DNA of 64,000 bases from Elusimicrobiales bacterium (GCA_024681855.1 JAILAB010000007.1:1-64000); one strand, 5' to 3'. Counted from the first letter of the stretch, positions 34,271 through 43,809 are shown. Made by a program: numbers and translations. The notes: generated by a model not told the origin, from the letters alone.

Positions 34271-34579
34271 TCATTCACTGTTTTTTCTTGTGGCGGATTT
34301 TATCAAAGCATAAAGAACAACCAGCAGTAATATGGTAGCTATTATCCATACGCATAGTGAAATGCCGTGCCACATCATGCAGCACAGCATGAATAAGATC
34401 GGACCATTCGTATTTCTTTCAAAAGAGGTACAGATAAAACCGGCGGCGGTCAGGAAAATACATAATAGAAGTGTAATGTATAAAACAGCGGAAAAAAGTT
34501 CAGTCTTATGCAGTAATTGTATCATTCTCAATTGGAATGAGGTTTGATAAACATAAGAAAAACGAGTAGAATATTTCAC
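34271..34579 (-). CDS. Small membrane protein, two predicted TM segments
   Basis: 102 residues from a GTG start at 34579, or 84 from an internal ATG at 34525. Two strongly hydrophobic stretches (~28-50 and ~68-92) are separated by a short polar loop with CTSFERNTNG, followed by a basic tail. No family is recognised and no convincing ribosome site is seen for either start. It is convergent with the NCS2 gene and shares its terminator region. It may be genuine because both strands otherwise lack a better ORF here, but support is limited. Confidence 0.45.
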   Translation of the reverse strand: MKYSTRFSYVYQTSFQLRMIQLLHKTELFSAVLYITLLLCIFLTAAGFICTSFERNTNGPILFMLCCMMWHGISLCVWIIATILLLVVLYALIKSATRKNSE

Positions 34580-34596
34580 CTGTATAATATATTTTT

Positions 34597-34759
34597 CGCT
34601 CTTTATAAGAAAATTATTGATTTTACAGTTTTTATGTCATGCTGAATTTATTTCAGCATCTCTGCGGCTTAAAGAGGTTCTGAAACAGGTTCAAGACGGC
34701 AAAGTAATATTTGCATTCTTTATAATTGCATTGTATCAATGCTTTTCTTTAAAAGAGTC
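34597..34759 (-). mobile_element. MITE-like dispersed repeat, copy 4 (163 bp)
   Basis: Reverse orientation. Ends are CGCTCTTTATAAGAAA and the complement of the right end GACTCTTTTAAAGAAA. A perfect 8 bp duplication ATATTTTT flanks it (34589-34596 and 34760-34767). Core palindrome TGCTGAATTTATTTCAGCA is near 34640. Lies between a small minus-strand membrane gene and an exported-protein gene. Confidence 0.85.
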
Positions 34760-34805
34760 ATATTTTTTATTTGCTTTATCTGAATTTTTTTATTAACATA
34801 CGAAT

Positions 34806-35570
34806 ATGAAACATTGTTTTTTTATCTTATGCGCTTTGTTTGTGGCTGTGCCTCTGTATGCCGGCGTAAGCCCGGATAATGGGCCTGGCAGAAAAGGTAA
34901 TGGGATTACCTTAAACAGGGAAAAGAAAGAGCCAGCTGCTAAGAACAGAAGCAGTGCGGAAGTGCCCGCAAGATCCGGTCAGGCAGAAAAGCCGGTGTCA
35001 GATACAGATGCGGAAATTGATATTTTACAGTTTCCTGTGAGAGATATAAGAGCCAGGGAACTTGTTCTTAAGATAAAGTATCAAAGAACAAGTCTTGAGG
35101 AATTAAAATCTTCTTATAAAAACTGGTTAGGATCGGACCAGGAGAATAAGGCGGTGATAGACCTGACGGAAAAATATGTTAAAGCCGGCAGTACTGTTAC
35201 CGTAACGCCTGAGGAATGGGACAGGCTTGAAGAAAGCAATCATAAAATATCACTATTTCTTAACGGCGGCAGGGAGAAACCCGCTTCAGAAAACAGGTTT
35301 CTGAAAAACAGAAAAATTACTGAATTAAGCCTGCCTGTATTTGAAATTGATGCCAGGTACTGGGCATGGCGCATTGCCGAGGCTAAGGATGTTACTTTTG
35401 AGCAGATAGCCGGCAGCAGCCTTGGCTGGGTTGGCGAGCGTTCATATAATGCCAGACTGGTCAGCAGAATTGAGGAGAACCTTAAAACCGGCAATACGCG
35501 GAAACTTGCTGATTGGGAACAGAAAAAACTAGATGAGGTCTCTGAAAAAATAAGCGAAATTGTCAGATAG
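34806..35570 (+). CDS. Exported protein with a duplicated ~75-residue unit
   Basis: 254 residues with a signal peptide (~1-19, ending VPLYAG). A polar linker (~20-75) is followed by two similar units. Unit 1 (~75-150) begins ILQFPVRDIRARELVLKI and contains YKNWLGSDQENKAVI and TPEEWDRLEESNHKI. Unit 2 (~172-252) begins ELSLPVFEIDARYWAWRI and contains SLGWVGERSYNARLV and ADWEQKKLDEVSEKI. The matching order (FPVxxIxAR, then a W-Gx motif, then xxxEWxxL/xWEQKKLDE) indicates an internal duplication. No known family is recognised. It is probably periplasmic. MITE copy 4 lies directly upstream, and the ATG has no clear ribosome site. Confidence 0.7.
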   Translation: MKHCFFILCALFVAVPLYAGVSPDNGPGRKGNGITLNREKKEPAAKNRSSAEVPARSGQAEKPVSDTDAEIDILQFPVRDIRARELVLKIKYQRTSLEELKSSYKNWLGSDQENKAVIDLTEKYVKAGSTVTVTPEEWDRLEESNHKISLFLNGGREKPASENRFLKNRKITELSLPVFEIDARYWAWRIAEAKDVTFEQIAGSSLGWVGERSYNARLVSRIEENLKTGNTRKLADWEQKKLDEVSEKISEIVR

Positions 35571-35611
35571 ATTATTTGTAAAATCACTTAACGATATGGC
35601 ATTATTTTCTT

Positions 35612-36703
35612 ATGAATACAAAACTGGGCATAATTGAAGGTTTTTACGGCAGGCCATGGACATGGGGTGAACGTTCAGGATATATCCCGTTCATGCGCCG
35701 CTATGGCTTTTCTGCTTATATTTATGCGCCGAAAGCGGATGCCTATATGCGCCGCAGATGGCGTGACCCGCTGCCTGAAGGGCTGGAGAAAAAACTTGCA
35801 AAACTCTCTCTTGAGCTGCGCAAAGAGTGTTGTGAATTTGGCATAGGTTTCAGTCCTTATGAAATTTATCTTTCACCTTTTGATTCAGAGACAAAAAGCG
35901 CCTTGCTGCACAGGCTTCTGGCTTTTGACAGGATAAAACCTGATATTCTCTGCATTCTTATGGATGATATGAAAGGCGATGTGAACGGCCTTGCCGCGAA
36001 GCAGATTGAGATACTTAATTTCATGGCTGCCAATACCAGGGTGAAGAAGATAATTTTCTGTCCCACATATTATTCCGATGACCCCGTTCTTGAAAAACTG
36101 TATGGGAAAATGCCGGAGGATTATTTTTCAAGGCTGAATGCGGAACTGGATAAGAAAATAAGCATTTTCTGGACCGGCGATCTTGTGTGTTCCAGGTCTT
36201 TTACTGAGGAGTATCTGCAGAGTGTCTCGCTAAGGCTGGGCCGCAGGCCAGTGATATGGGACAATTATCCTGTCAACGATGGGCCGCGCATGAGCCCATT
36301 CCTGCACCTGCGGGCATTTACCGGACGGCCTGCCGGAATGGGCGCCGGGATTGAGGCGCATATAGCTAATCCCATGAATCAGGCCGCTCTTTCCAAGATA
36401 GTTCTTGCTACGCTTGCGGAAAGCTATAAGCGCGGCCCGCAATATGACCCTGTGCAGGCATTTCACCGTGCTGCCGGGGCGGTTACCTGCCGGGAGATGG
36501 CAGACCTGCTGGAACGCGACCTGGAACTGTTCGCCGACAAGGGGCTTGCGGCAATTACTCCGGAGCGCCGCATGGAACTGAAGCGGGATTATTCTGAATT
36601 CCGCGGAAGCCGTACCAATGACACAGCGGCGGCGGCGCGTGAGATAACAGACTGGCTGGACGGTAAATATTCCATAACCCGCGAGGAGATACTTGCGCAG
36701 TGA
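35612..36703 (+). CDS. Family GH84 beta-N-acetylglucosaminidase (O-GlcNAcase-like)
   Basis: 363 residues. The GH84 hallmark GIIEGFYGRPWTW is at ~6-18, the YAPKADAYMRRRWRDP block follows, and the catalytic Asp pair is in LMDDMKGD (~116-123). DNYPVNDGPRM later matches the family's sugar-binding loop. GH84 enzymes remove beta-linked N-acetylglucosamine by substrate-assisted catalysis. There is no signal peptide, so it is predicted to be cytoplasmic, whereas many gut GH84 enzymes are exported. Accessory binding domains are absent, so this is the bare catalytic domain plus a short helical end. It is followed 10 bases later by an amidohydrolase gene. Confidence 0.9.
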   Translation: MNTKLGIIEGFYGRPWTWGERSGYIPFMRRYGFSAYIYAPKADAYMRRRWRDPLPEGLEKKLAKLSLELRKECCEFGIGFSPYEIYLSPFDSETKSALLHRLLAFDRIKPDILCILMDDMKGDVNGLAAKQIEILNFMAANTRVKKIIFCPTYYSDDPVLEKLYGKMPEDYFSRLNAELDKKISIFWTGDLVCSRSFTEEYLQSVSLRLGRRPVIWDNYPVNDGPRMSPFLHLRAFTGRPAGMGAGIEAHIANPMNQAALSKIVLATLAESYKRGPQYDPVQAFHRAAGAVTCREMADLLERDLELFADKGLAAITPERRMELKRDYSEFRGSRTNDTAAAAREITDWLDGKYSITREEILAQ

Positions 36704-36712
36704 TAATTCTGC

Positions 36713-37504
36713 ATGAAAATAATTGATGTGCACACACATGCCTATCCGGATGCCCTGGCACCAAAAGCCATGGCCGGGCTCTGCGCAGTGAACAGGGATG
36801 TTGAACCCGCGACTGACGGAACAACTTCCGGTCTTCTTGAAGCCATGGACCGTGGAGGTGTCAGTGTTTCTTTTGTGCTTCCAATAGCAACAAAGCCTAA
36901 GCAGTCGCCCTCAATTCTCAAATGGATCAGGTCATTCTCTTCGGAAAGGCTTATTCCTTTCGGCTCTGTTCATCCTTTTTCTGAAAATTTTGAACAGGAA
37001 CTTGAGGCATTCAGGTCTGCCGGAATAAAAGGAATAAAACTTCATCCGATGTATCAGGATTTTTCTGTTGATGACAGAAGGGTGTTTCCAGTTTATGAAG
37101 CGCTTTCAGACATGAATTTTACCGTGATTTTTCATGCTGGATATGATATAGCTTTTCCTGAAAGCATGAACGCTTCTGCTGATAAATTCGTTACCGTGAT
37201 GGAAAATTTTCCTGAATTGAGGATTATTGCCGCGCACATGGGCGGCTGGAAAAGATACCGCGAGGTGCGCGAACTTCTCTGTGGCCGCGATATATGGTTT
37301 GATACCTCATTCATAAATGAGATTCCCGAAGACCTGCGCAGAGAGATTTTCGCTTCGCATGATATGGAAAAATTTCTTTTTGGCACGGATTGTCCATGGG
37401 CATATCCTGAAAAGCTGGCAGCGCTTATAGAATCCTTACCGGAACTTTCGGGAAATGACATAGAAAATATTTTCCATTTAAATGCCGAAAAGCTGCTGCA
37501 TTAA
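36713..37504 (+). CDS. Amidohydrolase-family TIM-barrel metal-dependent hydrolase
   Basis: 263 residues of the amidohydrolase_2 (COG2159-like) family. Metal ligands appear as DVHTHAYP (~4-11), KLHPMYQD (~104), FHAG (~141), AAHMGG (~169) and FGTDCPW (~221). Enzymes of this group are decarboxylases or hydrolases with one divalent metal. The substrate is unknown. It is probably in an operon with the GH84 gene, but no clear pathway links them. Confidence 0.85.
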   Translation: MKIIDVHTHAYPDALAPKAMAGLCAVNRDVEPATDGTTSGLLEAMDRGGVSVSFVLPIATKPKQSPSILKWIRSFSSERLIPFGSVHPFSENFEQELEAFRSAGIKGIKLHPMYQDFSVDDRRVFPVYEALSDMNFTVIFHAGYDIAFPESMNASADKFVTVMENFPELRIIAAHMGGWKRYREVRELLCGRDIWFDTSFINEIPEDLRREIFASHDMEKFLFGTDCPWAYPEKLAALIESLPELSGNDIENIFHLNAEKLLH

Positions 37505-37550
37505 GCATGTCCCGGCATTGACAGACTGTATCTGAAATCTTTTTTATCTT

Positions 37551-40451
37551 ATGAATTTCCATATCTTAAAACCTGAAGAAAACATGATTGAGATTTTGTC
37601 CCGCCGCATTTTGGAGGAGGGGGAAGACATAAGCCGGTGTCTTATAATATTTCCTGGAAAAAGGCCGGCTTTTTTTCTGCGAAAATATCTGGCTAAGGCA
37701 AAAAAAAGAGCACTGAAAGCCCCTTCTGCCTTTAGTATAGACGGCTTTATGTCGGATGTGTATTGCAAATATGGCCCTGCGCGCCGCATGGCTAATGAAT
37801 TTGATATGCTCCATGTCCTTCTTCAGCAGCTTAAAAACAGCTTTTGCCGTCTGCTCAGCCGCAATTCAGCTGATTCTGGCATTGATATGCTTTTGCCTCT
37901 TGCTTTTTCGCTTTCTGAGGAAATGGAAGAGCTTAAAAGAGACCTGGTTTCGCCTAATGAACTCTCCTCTTATAATTACTTGCTGCAGGAGGAACTTCGC
38001 AAAGGCTTCTCAAGCGCTTCCAGCTCATTTAAGAAAGATGAACCTCCTGCTGCTTATAAGGAGATTAAGGAAAAATTCGCTGGAAAAATAAAAAATTTTA
38101 GCGCACTTTACGATGAGTTTTATAAATCACTGGACATTGCAGGCCTGATAACATCTGCCGGAGTAGCGGCCTGGACAGCAGAAAATCTTAAAATGGAGCA
38201 TTTGCGGCAATACAATCGCATTTTCATTGCCGGCTTTCTGCGACAGAACCGTTCTGAAAGACAATTATTTTCCATGTTTGAAAATGCCGGGGCGGAATTT
38301 TTTTTCACGCAGAACAGCCTGCTGGGCAAATATGTGCCTCAGCTTGCGGCTGAAAATATTGTTACGCCAGAACCGAAAGGCAAAATATTCTTTCATAGGG
38401 CTGCTGACATGCACGCTGAAATATTTCGTCTGCGGGAATTTATGGAAGAGAATTTATTGAAAAATAAAAACGCAAATAATGAAACAGAAATCTCAGATGA
38501 ATCAAAAATAGCAGCGGTGCTTCCGGATGCACATTCTCTTTTCCCTTTGCTGGCAAATGCTATCCCTTCGGGGATGCCTTGCAATATTTCGCTTGCCTGC
38601 CCCATTGCGGTTTCCCCTGTTTATTCTCTTTACCTTGCCCTTTACCGCCTTTTTGCAATGAAGCCGCTTGAAGGATATGATTCATCAGCCTATATCTCTT
38701 TCTTAAGGCATCCTTATATTAAAAATCTCACATGTAAGGGCATGGCGGAAAATGGAAGAATAGCCGTGCAAACGCTTGAAGCATGTCTTTCTGGCCGCCT
38801 CATAAGACTTTTTGATCCTTCTGCGCAGCTTGATATAGGGAATGAAATGCTTTCAAGCAAATTAAGCGCTGCTGATGTTAAAACTCATCTTCAATATATT
38901 TACCATTCTTTCGTTCAGCCTTTTGAAAAAATTAATGATTTGTCAGATTTCATCAGCAAAATAAAAACAGTTTATTTGCTGATAGCGCAAAACAGCACTG
39001 CTTCTTCTCATCGCTACTGGGGAGAGTTTTCAGCCGCTCTGCATGAAGCTTTGGATAGCATTGGGCATTCAGGGCTTGGCTCGGAGAAGTTTAGCGATTC
39101 CCAAGCCTATTTCCGCTTTCTAGGGCTGACATTAAAAAAAATCGGCTATCCTTTCAGCGGCACGCCTGTTAAAGGCATGCAGATTTTAGGCCCTATTGAA
39201 ACCAGAAGCCTGCATTTTGAAAAAGTCTATTTCTTGGATGCGAATGCTGATGTATTGCCTCCTTCCGGCAGAAAAAACAGAATACTTTCTGATTTCATCC
39301 GCTCCAGGCTTGGCCTTATAACATACCGCGACCGGGAGAATGAATCCCGCTTCCATTTTGAAAATCTGATATGCTCCGCAAAAGAAGCCCATATTTTTTA
39401 TCTGGATTCTGATGAAAATGAAAAAAGCCCTTTCGTGGAAAAGATGATATGGCAGCAGGAGCTGGGCGGGAAAAAAATAAGTGAGGAAACTCTTTCTTTC
39501 AAAGTTTCATTTAAACCAGGCCAGCCTTTTCCCGCAAACAAGACTCCGCCTATTCTTGAAAGACTGCATAAGATGTCTCTTTCGCCTACTTCAATAGACA
39601 CATATATGAATTGCGGGCTGCGCTTTTTTTACTCATATGTCTTGGGCATGAGGGAAAAGAAAGAAATAACAGAAGAGCTGAATCCTGCGGACATAGGCAC
39701 AATAGTACATGCCATACTTGAGGAATTTTTCGCAGGCAAAGCTGGCAAGCCGCTTACGATAAACTTTGATAATGACAGAAATGCTATCTTCGCAATAACT
39801 GAAAAGATAATTAATCAGAATTTTGGCAGTTCTTCCAGCGGCTTTGAATTTCTGTTTAAAAAGCAGCTCTTTCGCCGCATGGAAGGCATACTCAGCTTTT
39901 ATGAAAAATATGCGCAGGGGGAGATTGAAATAGTGAGGCTTGAAACGAAAGTTTCAGCTATGGCAAACACTAAGCATGGAAGCATTAGGATAAATGGCAA
40001 GGCGGACCGCATAGACATACGCAACGGAACGGTGTTCATAGCTGATTATAAGACAGGATCTTCGGCAAAGCTGCCTAACCTGAAAAATTTTAACCTGGAT
40101 GACAGGGCGGAATGGATTAAAACATTGCGCTCTGTGCAGCTGCCATTTTACCTGATGGCGCTTAATGGCGAAAAAGAATATGCCGGACGCAATAAAAACG
40201 CTGAGCTTATTATGCTTGGCCAGGAGAATATTGAAAGCAAAGTTCTTTATCCTGCCAAGAATGTAGATGCTGATGCGGAAGAGGCAGGCATGGATTTCCG
40301 TGAAATTTGCGAAAGAAAGCAGGCAGAGTTTGAGCAAGCTATAACAATGCTTGCAGAAGAAATTCTTGATCCCGAGCAGAAGTTCAGGCCGGCTGAAGAC
40401 AATGCTTATTGCGCCAATTGCCCTTTTGCGGCTTCATGCGGCAGGACTTGA
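37551..40451 (+). CDS. AddB-like PD-(D/E)XK nuclease with Fe-S site
   Basis: 966 residues. The N-terminal ~670 residues resemble an AddB-type inactive helicase core; the expected Walker A position reads IIFPGKRPAFFLRK and lacks GKT/S, so ATP binding is unlikely. The C-terminal nuclease domain has LSPTSIDTYMNCGLRFFYSYVLG, GTIVHAILEEFF, GKADRID and IADYKTGS, which fit the PD-(D/E)XK catalytic core, and Cys at the start (~690) plus CANCPFAASC at the end give the four ligands of the AddB iron-sulfur cluster. AddB acts with AddA in double-strand-break processing. No addA is visible here, so the partner lies elsewhere. Confidence 0.85.
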   Translation: MNFHILKPEENMIEILSRRILEEGEDISRCLIIFPGKRPAFFLRKYLAKAKKRALKAPSAFSIDGFMSDVYCKYGPARRMANEFDMLHVLLQQLKNSFCRLLSRNSADSGIDMLLPLAFSLSEEMEELKRDLVSPNELSSYNYLLQEELRKGFSSASSSFKKDEPPAAYKEIKEKFAGKIKNFSALYDEFYKSLDIAGLITSAGVAAWTAENLKMEHLRQYNRIFIAGFLRQNRSERQLFSMFENAGAEFFFTQNSLLGKYVPQLAAENIVTPEPKGKIFFHRAADMHAEIFRLREFMEENLLKNKNANNETEISDESKIAAVLPDAHSLFPLLANAIPSGMPCNISLACPIAVSPVYSLYLALYRLFAMKPLEGYDSSAYISFLRHPYIKNLTCKGMAENGRIAVQTLEACLSGRLIRLFDPSAQLDIGNEMLSSKLSAADVKTHLQYIYHSFVQPFEKINDLSDFISKIKTVYLLIAQNSTASSHRYWGEFSAALHEALDSIGHSGLGSEKFSDSQAYFRFLGLTLKKIGYPFSGTPVKGMQILGPIETRSLHFEKVYFLDANADVLPPSGRKNRILSDFIRSRLGLITYRDRENESRFHFENLICSAKEAHIFYLDSDENEKSPFVEKMIWQQELGGKKISEETLSFKVSFKPGQPFPANKTPPILERLHKMSLSPTSIDTYMNCGLRFFYSYVLGMREKKEITEELNPADIGTIVHAILEEFFAGKAGKPLTINFDNDRNAIFAITEKIINQNFGSSSSGFEFLFKKQLFRRMEGILSFYEKYAQGEIEIVRLETKVSAMANTKHGSIRINGKADRIDIRNGTVFIADYKTGSSAKLPNLKNFNLDDRAEWIKTLRSVQLPFYLMALNGEKEYAGRNKNAELIMLGQENIESKVLYPAKNVDADAEEAGMDFREICERKQAEFEQAITMLAEEILDPEQKFRPAEDNAYCANCPFAASCGRT

Positions 40452-40670
40452 TATTTATTGCTTTTGTCATGCGGAGCGGCTTGACTGGCATTTTATCCTC
40501 GCAGTGTCTTTTTATATTCCAGCCATGCAGTTGCGGTAAAATGTTCTTATCTGTTAATCTGTCTGTATAGCTGGACATAGCGCTCCTTATTCAATAATAT
40601 TGTCCTTATAGCGATTACAATGTTAATTCGCGTAAAGGCATTGCAGCATACATTGCTATCCATAATTTTG

Positions 40671-40676
40671 TAAAAT
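40671..40676 (+). promoter_or_regulatory. Extended -10 element at the glmU start
   Basis: TTTTGTAAAATAATTATG puts TAAAAT at 40671-40676, 5 bases before the first ATG (40681). Transcription from it would begin near 40683, so the usable start may be the second in-frame ATG at 40687, leaderless or with a 4-base leader. Confidence 0.45.
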
Positions 40677-40680
40677 AATT

Positions 40681-42132
40681 ATGCTTATGGCTGAAATAAA
40701 ATTTTCCGCAGTAGTGCTGGCAGCAGGAATGGGCACAAGGATGAAATCCTCGCTCCCAAAGGTGCTGCACAAGCTCGGCAGCCGTTCCCTAGTGGAACAT
40801 GTTGTCCGTAAGCTTATTCCTCTTGAACCAGAAAGCATTATAGTTGTTACGGGGCATGGCGGTGATCTTGTAGAAGAAGAATTAAAAAAGAAAATCCCGG
40901 AAGCATTTTCAATGCCAGACAGCAAAACTGAAAATGAAAAATTTCCGCAGATTATTTTTGTCCGCCAGCAGCTGCTGAAAGGCAGCGGCCGCGCAATTCA
41001 GGAAGCCATGTCTGAAATAGAAAAGCATGAGAATATTGCGATTCTATGCGGAGATGCTCCTCTTTTCAAAACAACCACAATAAAAAAACTGGCCGCTTTT
41101 TTTGAGGAAACAAAATCAGACTGCACTGTTATGACCGCTGAGCTTGAAGACGCTGCGGCATACGGGCGCATAAAGCGCAGTGCCAGCGGGCTTCTGGAAG
41201 CCATTGTGGAAGCTGACGGAGCGCCGAAAAGCATTCTCGCAATAAGAGAAGTAAATTCAGGCACCTATTTTTTCCGCAAGGCGGCATTGAAGAAAGCTGT
41301 TTCCGGCTTGAAGCCTAAAGGGTCCAAAGGGGAATTTTACCTTACAGACGCAATAGAGAATATCATTGCCGCAGGCGGCAAGGCCACGGCCTTCAAAATA
41401 GATGACTGTTCGGAGATAACAGGCATAAATTCCAGGGAAGGACTTGCCGATGCGTACAGGATGCTTATTAGCCGTAAAAACATTGAGCTCATGCGAAGCG
41501 GCGTTACAATCTTAGACCCGCTTAACACTTATATAGATGAAGAAGTCATAATAGGCCAAGACACTGTCATTTATCCTGGTGTTTTCCTGCGCGGAAAAAC
41601 TCATATAGGCAGCGGCTGCTCAATAGGGCCTGGCGGAATAATAGAAGACTGCGTGATTGATGATAATGCGGAAGTTAAATATTCCTGCATTCTTGAAAAA
41701 AGCCATGTTCATTCCTTCGCTGTTGTTGGCCCTATGGCACATCTTCGCCCTCTGTCTGAAATATGCGAGCGTGCTCAAGTCGGCAATTTTGCTGAAGTGA
41801 AGAAATCCGTAATAGGCCGCGGCTCTAAAATGCACCATCACAGCTATATCGGCGATACCATAATGGGGGAGAATGTGAACATAGGCGCAGGCACGATAAC
41901 CTGCAATTATGACGGCGTTAACAAGAACTCCACCGTAATAGGCGACGGAGCTTTCATAGGCTCAAATTCAAATCTCGTAGCCCCCGTTGAAGTTGAAAAA
42001 GGGGCTTACACGGCAGCCGGTTCCACGATAACAAAAAGAGTTCCGGAGGGCCAGCTGGGCATAGCCCGGGCCAGGCAAATTGTTCTTGCGCGCAAGCCGC
42101 TAAGAATAAAGCAGGCAGAAAAGAAAAGCTAA
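40681..42132 (+). CDS. glmU: Bifunctional GlcNAc-1-P uridyltransferase / GlcN-1-P acetyltransferase
   Basis: 483 residues, last two steps of UDP-GlcNAc synthesis for peptidoglycan and lipopolysaccharide. The N-terminal pyrophosphorylase has LAAGMGTRMKSSLPKVLH (~12-29) and NSGTYFFRK. The C-terminal left-handed beta-helix from ~270 ends in the acetyltransferase half with the catalytic His in MHHHSYIGDTIMGENVNIGAGTITCNYDG (~385-413) and GQLGIARARQ near the end. Length is slightly longer than E. coli GlmU. It begins the conserved glmU-prs-rplY-pth block. The start at 40681 or 40687 depends on the promoter. Confidence 0.96.
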   Translation: MLMAEIKFSAVVLAAGMGTRMKSSLPKVLHKLGSRSLVEHVVRKLIPLEPESIIVVTGHGGDLVEEELKKKIPEAFSMPDSKTENEKFPQIIFVRQQLLKGSGRAIQEAMSEIEKHENIAILCGDAPLFKTTTIKKLAAFFEETKSDCTVMTAELEDAAAYGRIKRSASGLLEAIVEADGAPKSILAIREVNSGTYFFRKAALKKAVSGLKPKGSKGEFYLTDAIENIIAAGGKATAFKIDDCSEITGINSREGLADAYRMLISRKNIELMRSGVTILDPLNTYIDEEVIIGQDTVIYPGVFLRGKTHIGSGCSIGPGGIIEDCVIDDNAEVKYSCILEKSHVHSFAVVGPMAHLRPLSEICERAQVGNFAEVKKSVIGRGSKMHHHSYIGDTIMGENVNIGAGTITCNYDGVNKNSTVIGDGAFIGSNSNLVAPVEVEKGAYTAAGSTITKRVPEGQLGIARARQIVLARKPLRIKQAEKKS

Positions 42133-42153
42133 AAACTTGTAAAAGGCGGAAAC

Positions 42154-43098
42154 ATGAAATTCCAGCGACATGATCTTAAACTTTTTACTGGAAATGCCAA
42201 TCCTGAACTGTCAGAGAAAATAAGCGAATGCCTCGGCGTTCCGCTTTCCCGTGCCCGCATCACGCATTTTGCTGACGGCGAGATTGATGTTCATATCCTT
42301 GATAGCGTGAGGGATTCGGACTGTTATATTATTCAGCCCACTTGCCCGCCTGTGAATGACAATCTCATGGAGCTGCTCATAATGATGGACGCGCTCCGCA
42401 GAGCCTCTTCAGGCAAGATAAATCTGGTAATGCCTTATTATGGCTATGCCAGGCAAGACCGCAAACCGCTTCCGCGCGTGGCAATAACGGCTAAGCTTAT
42501 AGCTAATCTTTTAACTAAGGCTGGCGCGGACAGGGTTATAACAATAGACCTTCATGCGGCGCAGATTCAGGGTTTTTTTGATATTCCGCTGGATCATCTG
42601 TATGCCCGTCCCGTAATTTTAGATTATGTGAAGCAGCAGCATTTTGAGGATCTTGTGGTGGTTTCCCCTGATGTCGGCAGCGTGGAAAGGGCCAGGGCGA
42701 TAGCCGCGCGGCTGAATGCGGGTCTTGTAATAATAGACAAAAGGCGTCCGCATCCCAATGAAGCAGTGGTATACCATATAATCGGCGATGTTGATGGCAA
42801 AACCTGCTTTATACTTGATGACATAGTTGACACAGCCGGCACGCTCATAGCTGCCGCCAATGCCATACATGCCAATGGCGCTAAACGCATAATAGTTGCG
42901 GCATCGCATGGCGTTCTTTCTAGGGATGCCATAGAGAAAATTGATAAATCTCCCATTGAAGAAGCGGTTTTTACGGACACAATTCCCATAAATGCTTCAA
43001 AAAGTGCTAAAATAAAGATAGTGTCCGTAGCGGAGCTTCTGGCTGAAGCCATTAAGCGCAATCACATGGGTGAATCCATAAGCGAGCTTTTCGCATGA
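42154..43098 (+). CDS. prs: Ribose-phosphate pyrophosphokinase (PRPP synthetase)
   Basis: 314 residues. It makes PRPP from ribose-5-phosphate and ATP. Landmarks: opening LKLFTGNANPELSEKI, the ATP loop YYGYARQDRKPLPR (~89-102), the metal His in DLHAAQIQGFF (~129-139), and the PRPP loop FILDDIVDTAGTL (~217-229). It is the class I (bacterial) form. The gap after glmU is 21 bases and bL25 follows after 35 bases, a common arrangement in bacteria. Confidence 0.97.
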   Translation: MKFQRHDLKLFTGNANPELSEKISECLGVPLSRARITHFADGEIDVHILDSVRDSDCYIIQPTCPPVNDNLMELLIMMDALRRASSGKINLVMPYYGYARQDRKPLPRVAITAKLIANLLTKAGADRVITIDLHAAQIQGFFDIPLDHLYARPVILDYVKQQHFEDLVVVSPDVGSVERARAIAARLNAGLVIIDKRRPHPNEAVVYHIIGDVDGKTCFILDDIVDTAGTLIAAANAIHANGAKRIIVAASHGVLSRDAIEKIDKSPIEEAVFTDTIPINASKSAKIKIVSVAELLAEAIKRNHMGESISELFA

Positions 43099-43133
43099 TT
43101 TATAACGGATATTAGCAGGAGAAAGTACTAATT

Positions 43134-43790
43134 ATGGAACAGACTATTATAACAGCTGAACTCAGAGAAAAAGCCGGAGTGGGCGGAGTATTAAGCGCTT
43201 ACAGGGCCGCAGGAAAAGTCCCAGGCGTTATTTATGGAATGGGCAAAGCCCCGGTCAGCATTGCTGTTGACGAGAAAGCCATTACGGCTGCTTACAAGAA
43301 AGATGCCAATGTGGTAATAACTTTAAAATACGGCACAAATGAAGACAAGGTAATCATTAAGGCGATACAGCGCCACCCGGTAAAAAATAATTTCTGGCAT
43401 GTGGATCTTCAGAGAATAGACATCAATAAGAAAGTTGAGGTTAAGATTCCTGTGGTGCTGAAGGGCGATGCCCCCGGCGTAAAAATTCAGGGCGGTATGC
43501 TTGAACACAATCTCCGCAAACTGGTTGTGTCAGCGCTTCCCATGGATATTCCGCATGACATTCCGATAGACATAACGAAGCTGAACATCAATGAGTCAAT
43601 CCGCGTTAAAGATGTTAATGCTGGAGAAAAAGTTGAAATTCTTGACGATCCTGAAATGATCGTAGTCAGCATTGCTGTAGCCAAGGATGCCGCGGCCGGC
43701 ATTCCTGCCCCAGCCGCTGCTCCGGCTGCGCCTGAAGCCGCAAAAGGCGGGGCAAAACCCGCTGAGGCAGCTGCTGCCGACAAAAAATAA
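43134..43790 (+). CDS. rplY: Large ribosomal subunit protein bL25 (Ctc-type)
   Basis: 218 residues. The N-terminal 5S rRNA-binding domain (~1-92) begins ITAELREKAGVGGVLSAYRAAGKVPGVIYGMG (given as residues 6-36) and the C-terminal TL5/Ctc domain follows (~95-185, including VVSALPMDIPHDIPIDI). After ~188 there is an Ala/Pro-rich tail ending in AAAADKK, common in long-form members. It binds 5S rRNA. AGGAG precedes the ATG. Together with prs and pth it forms a conserved translation/envelope block. Confidence 0.95.
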   Translation: MEQTIITAELREKAGVGGVLSAYRAAGKVPGVIYGMGKAPVSIAVDEKAITAAYKKDANVVITLKYGTNEDKVIIKAIQRHPVKNNFWHVDLQRIDINKKVEVKIPVVLKGDAPGVKIQGGMLEHNLRKLVVSALPMDIPHDIPIDITKLNINESIRVKDVNAGEKVEILDDPEMIVVSIAVAKDAAAGIPAPAAAPAAPEAAKGGAKPAEAAAADKK

Positions 43791-43809
43791 AGGCTATTCC
43801 GGCGTAAGT

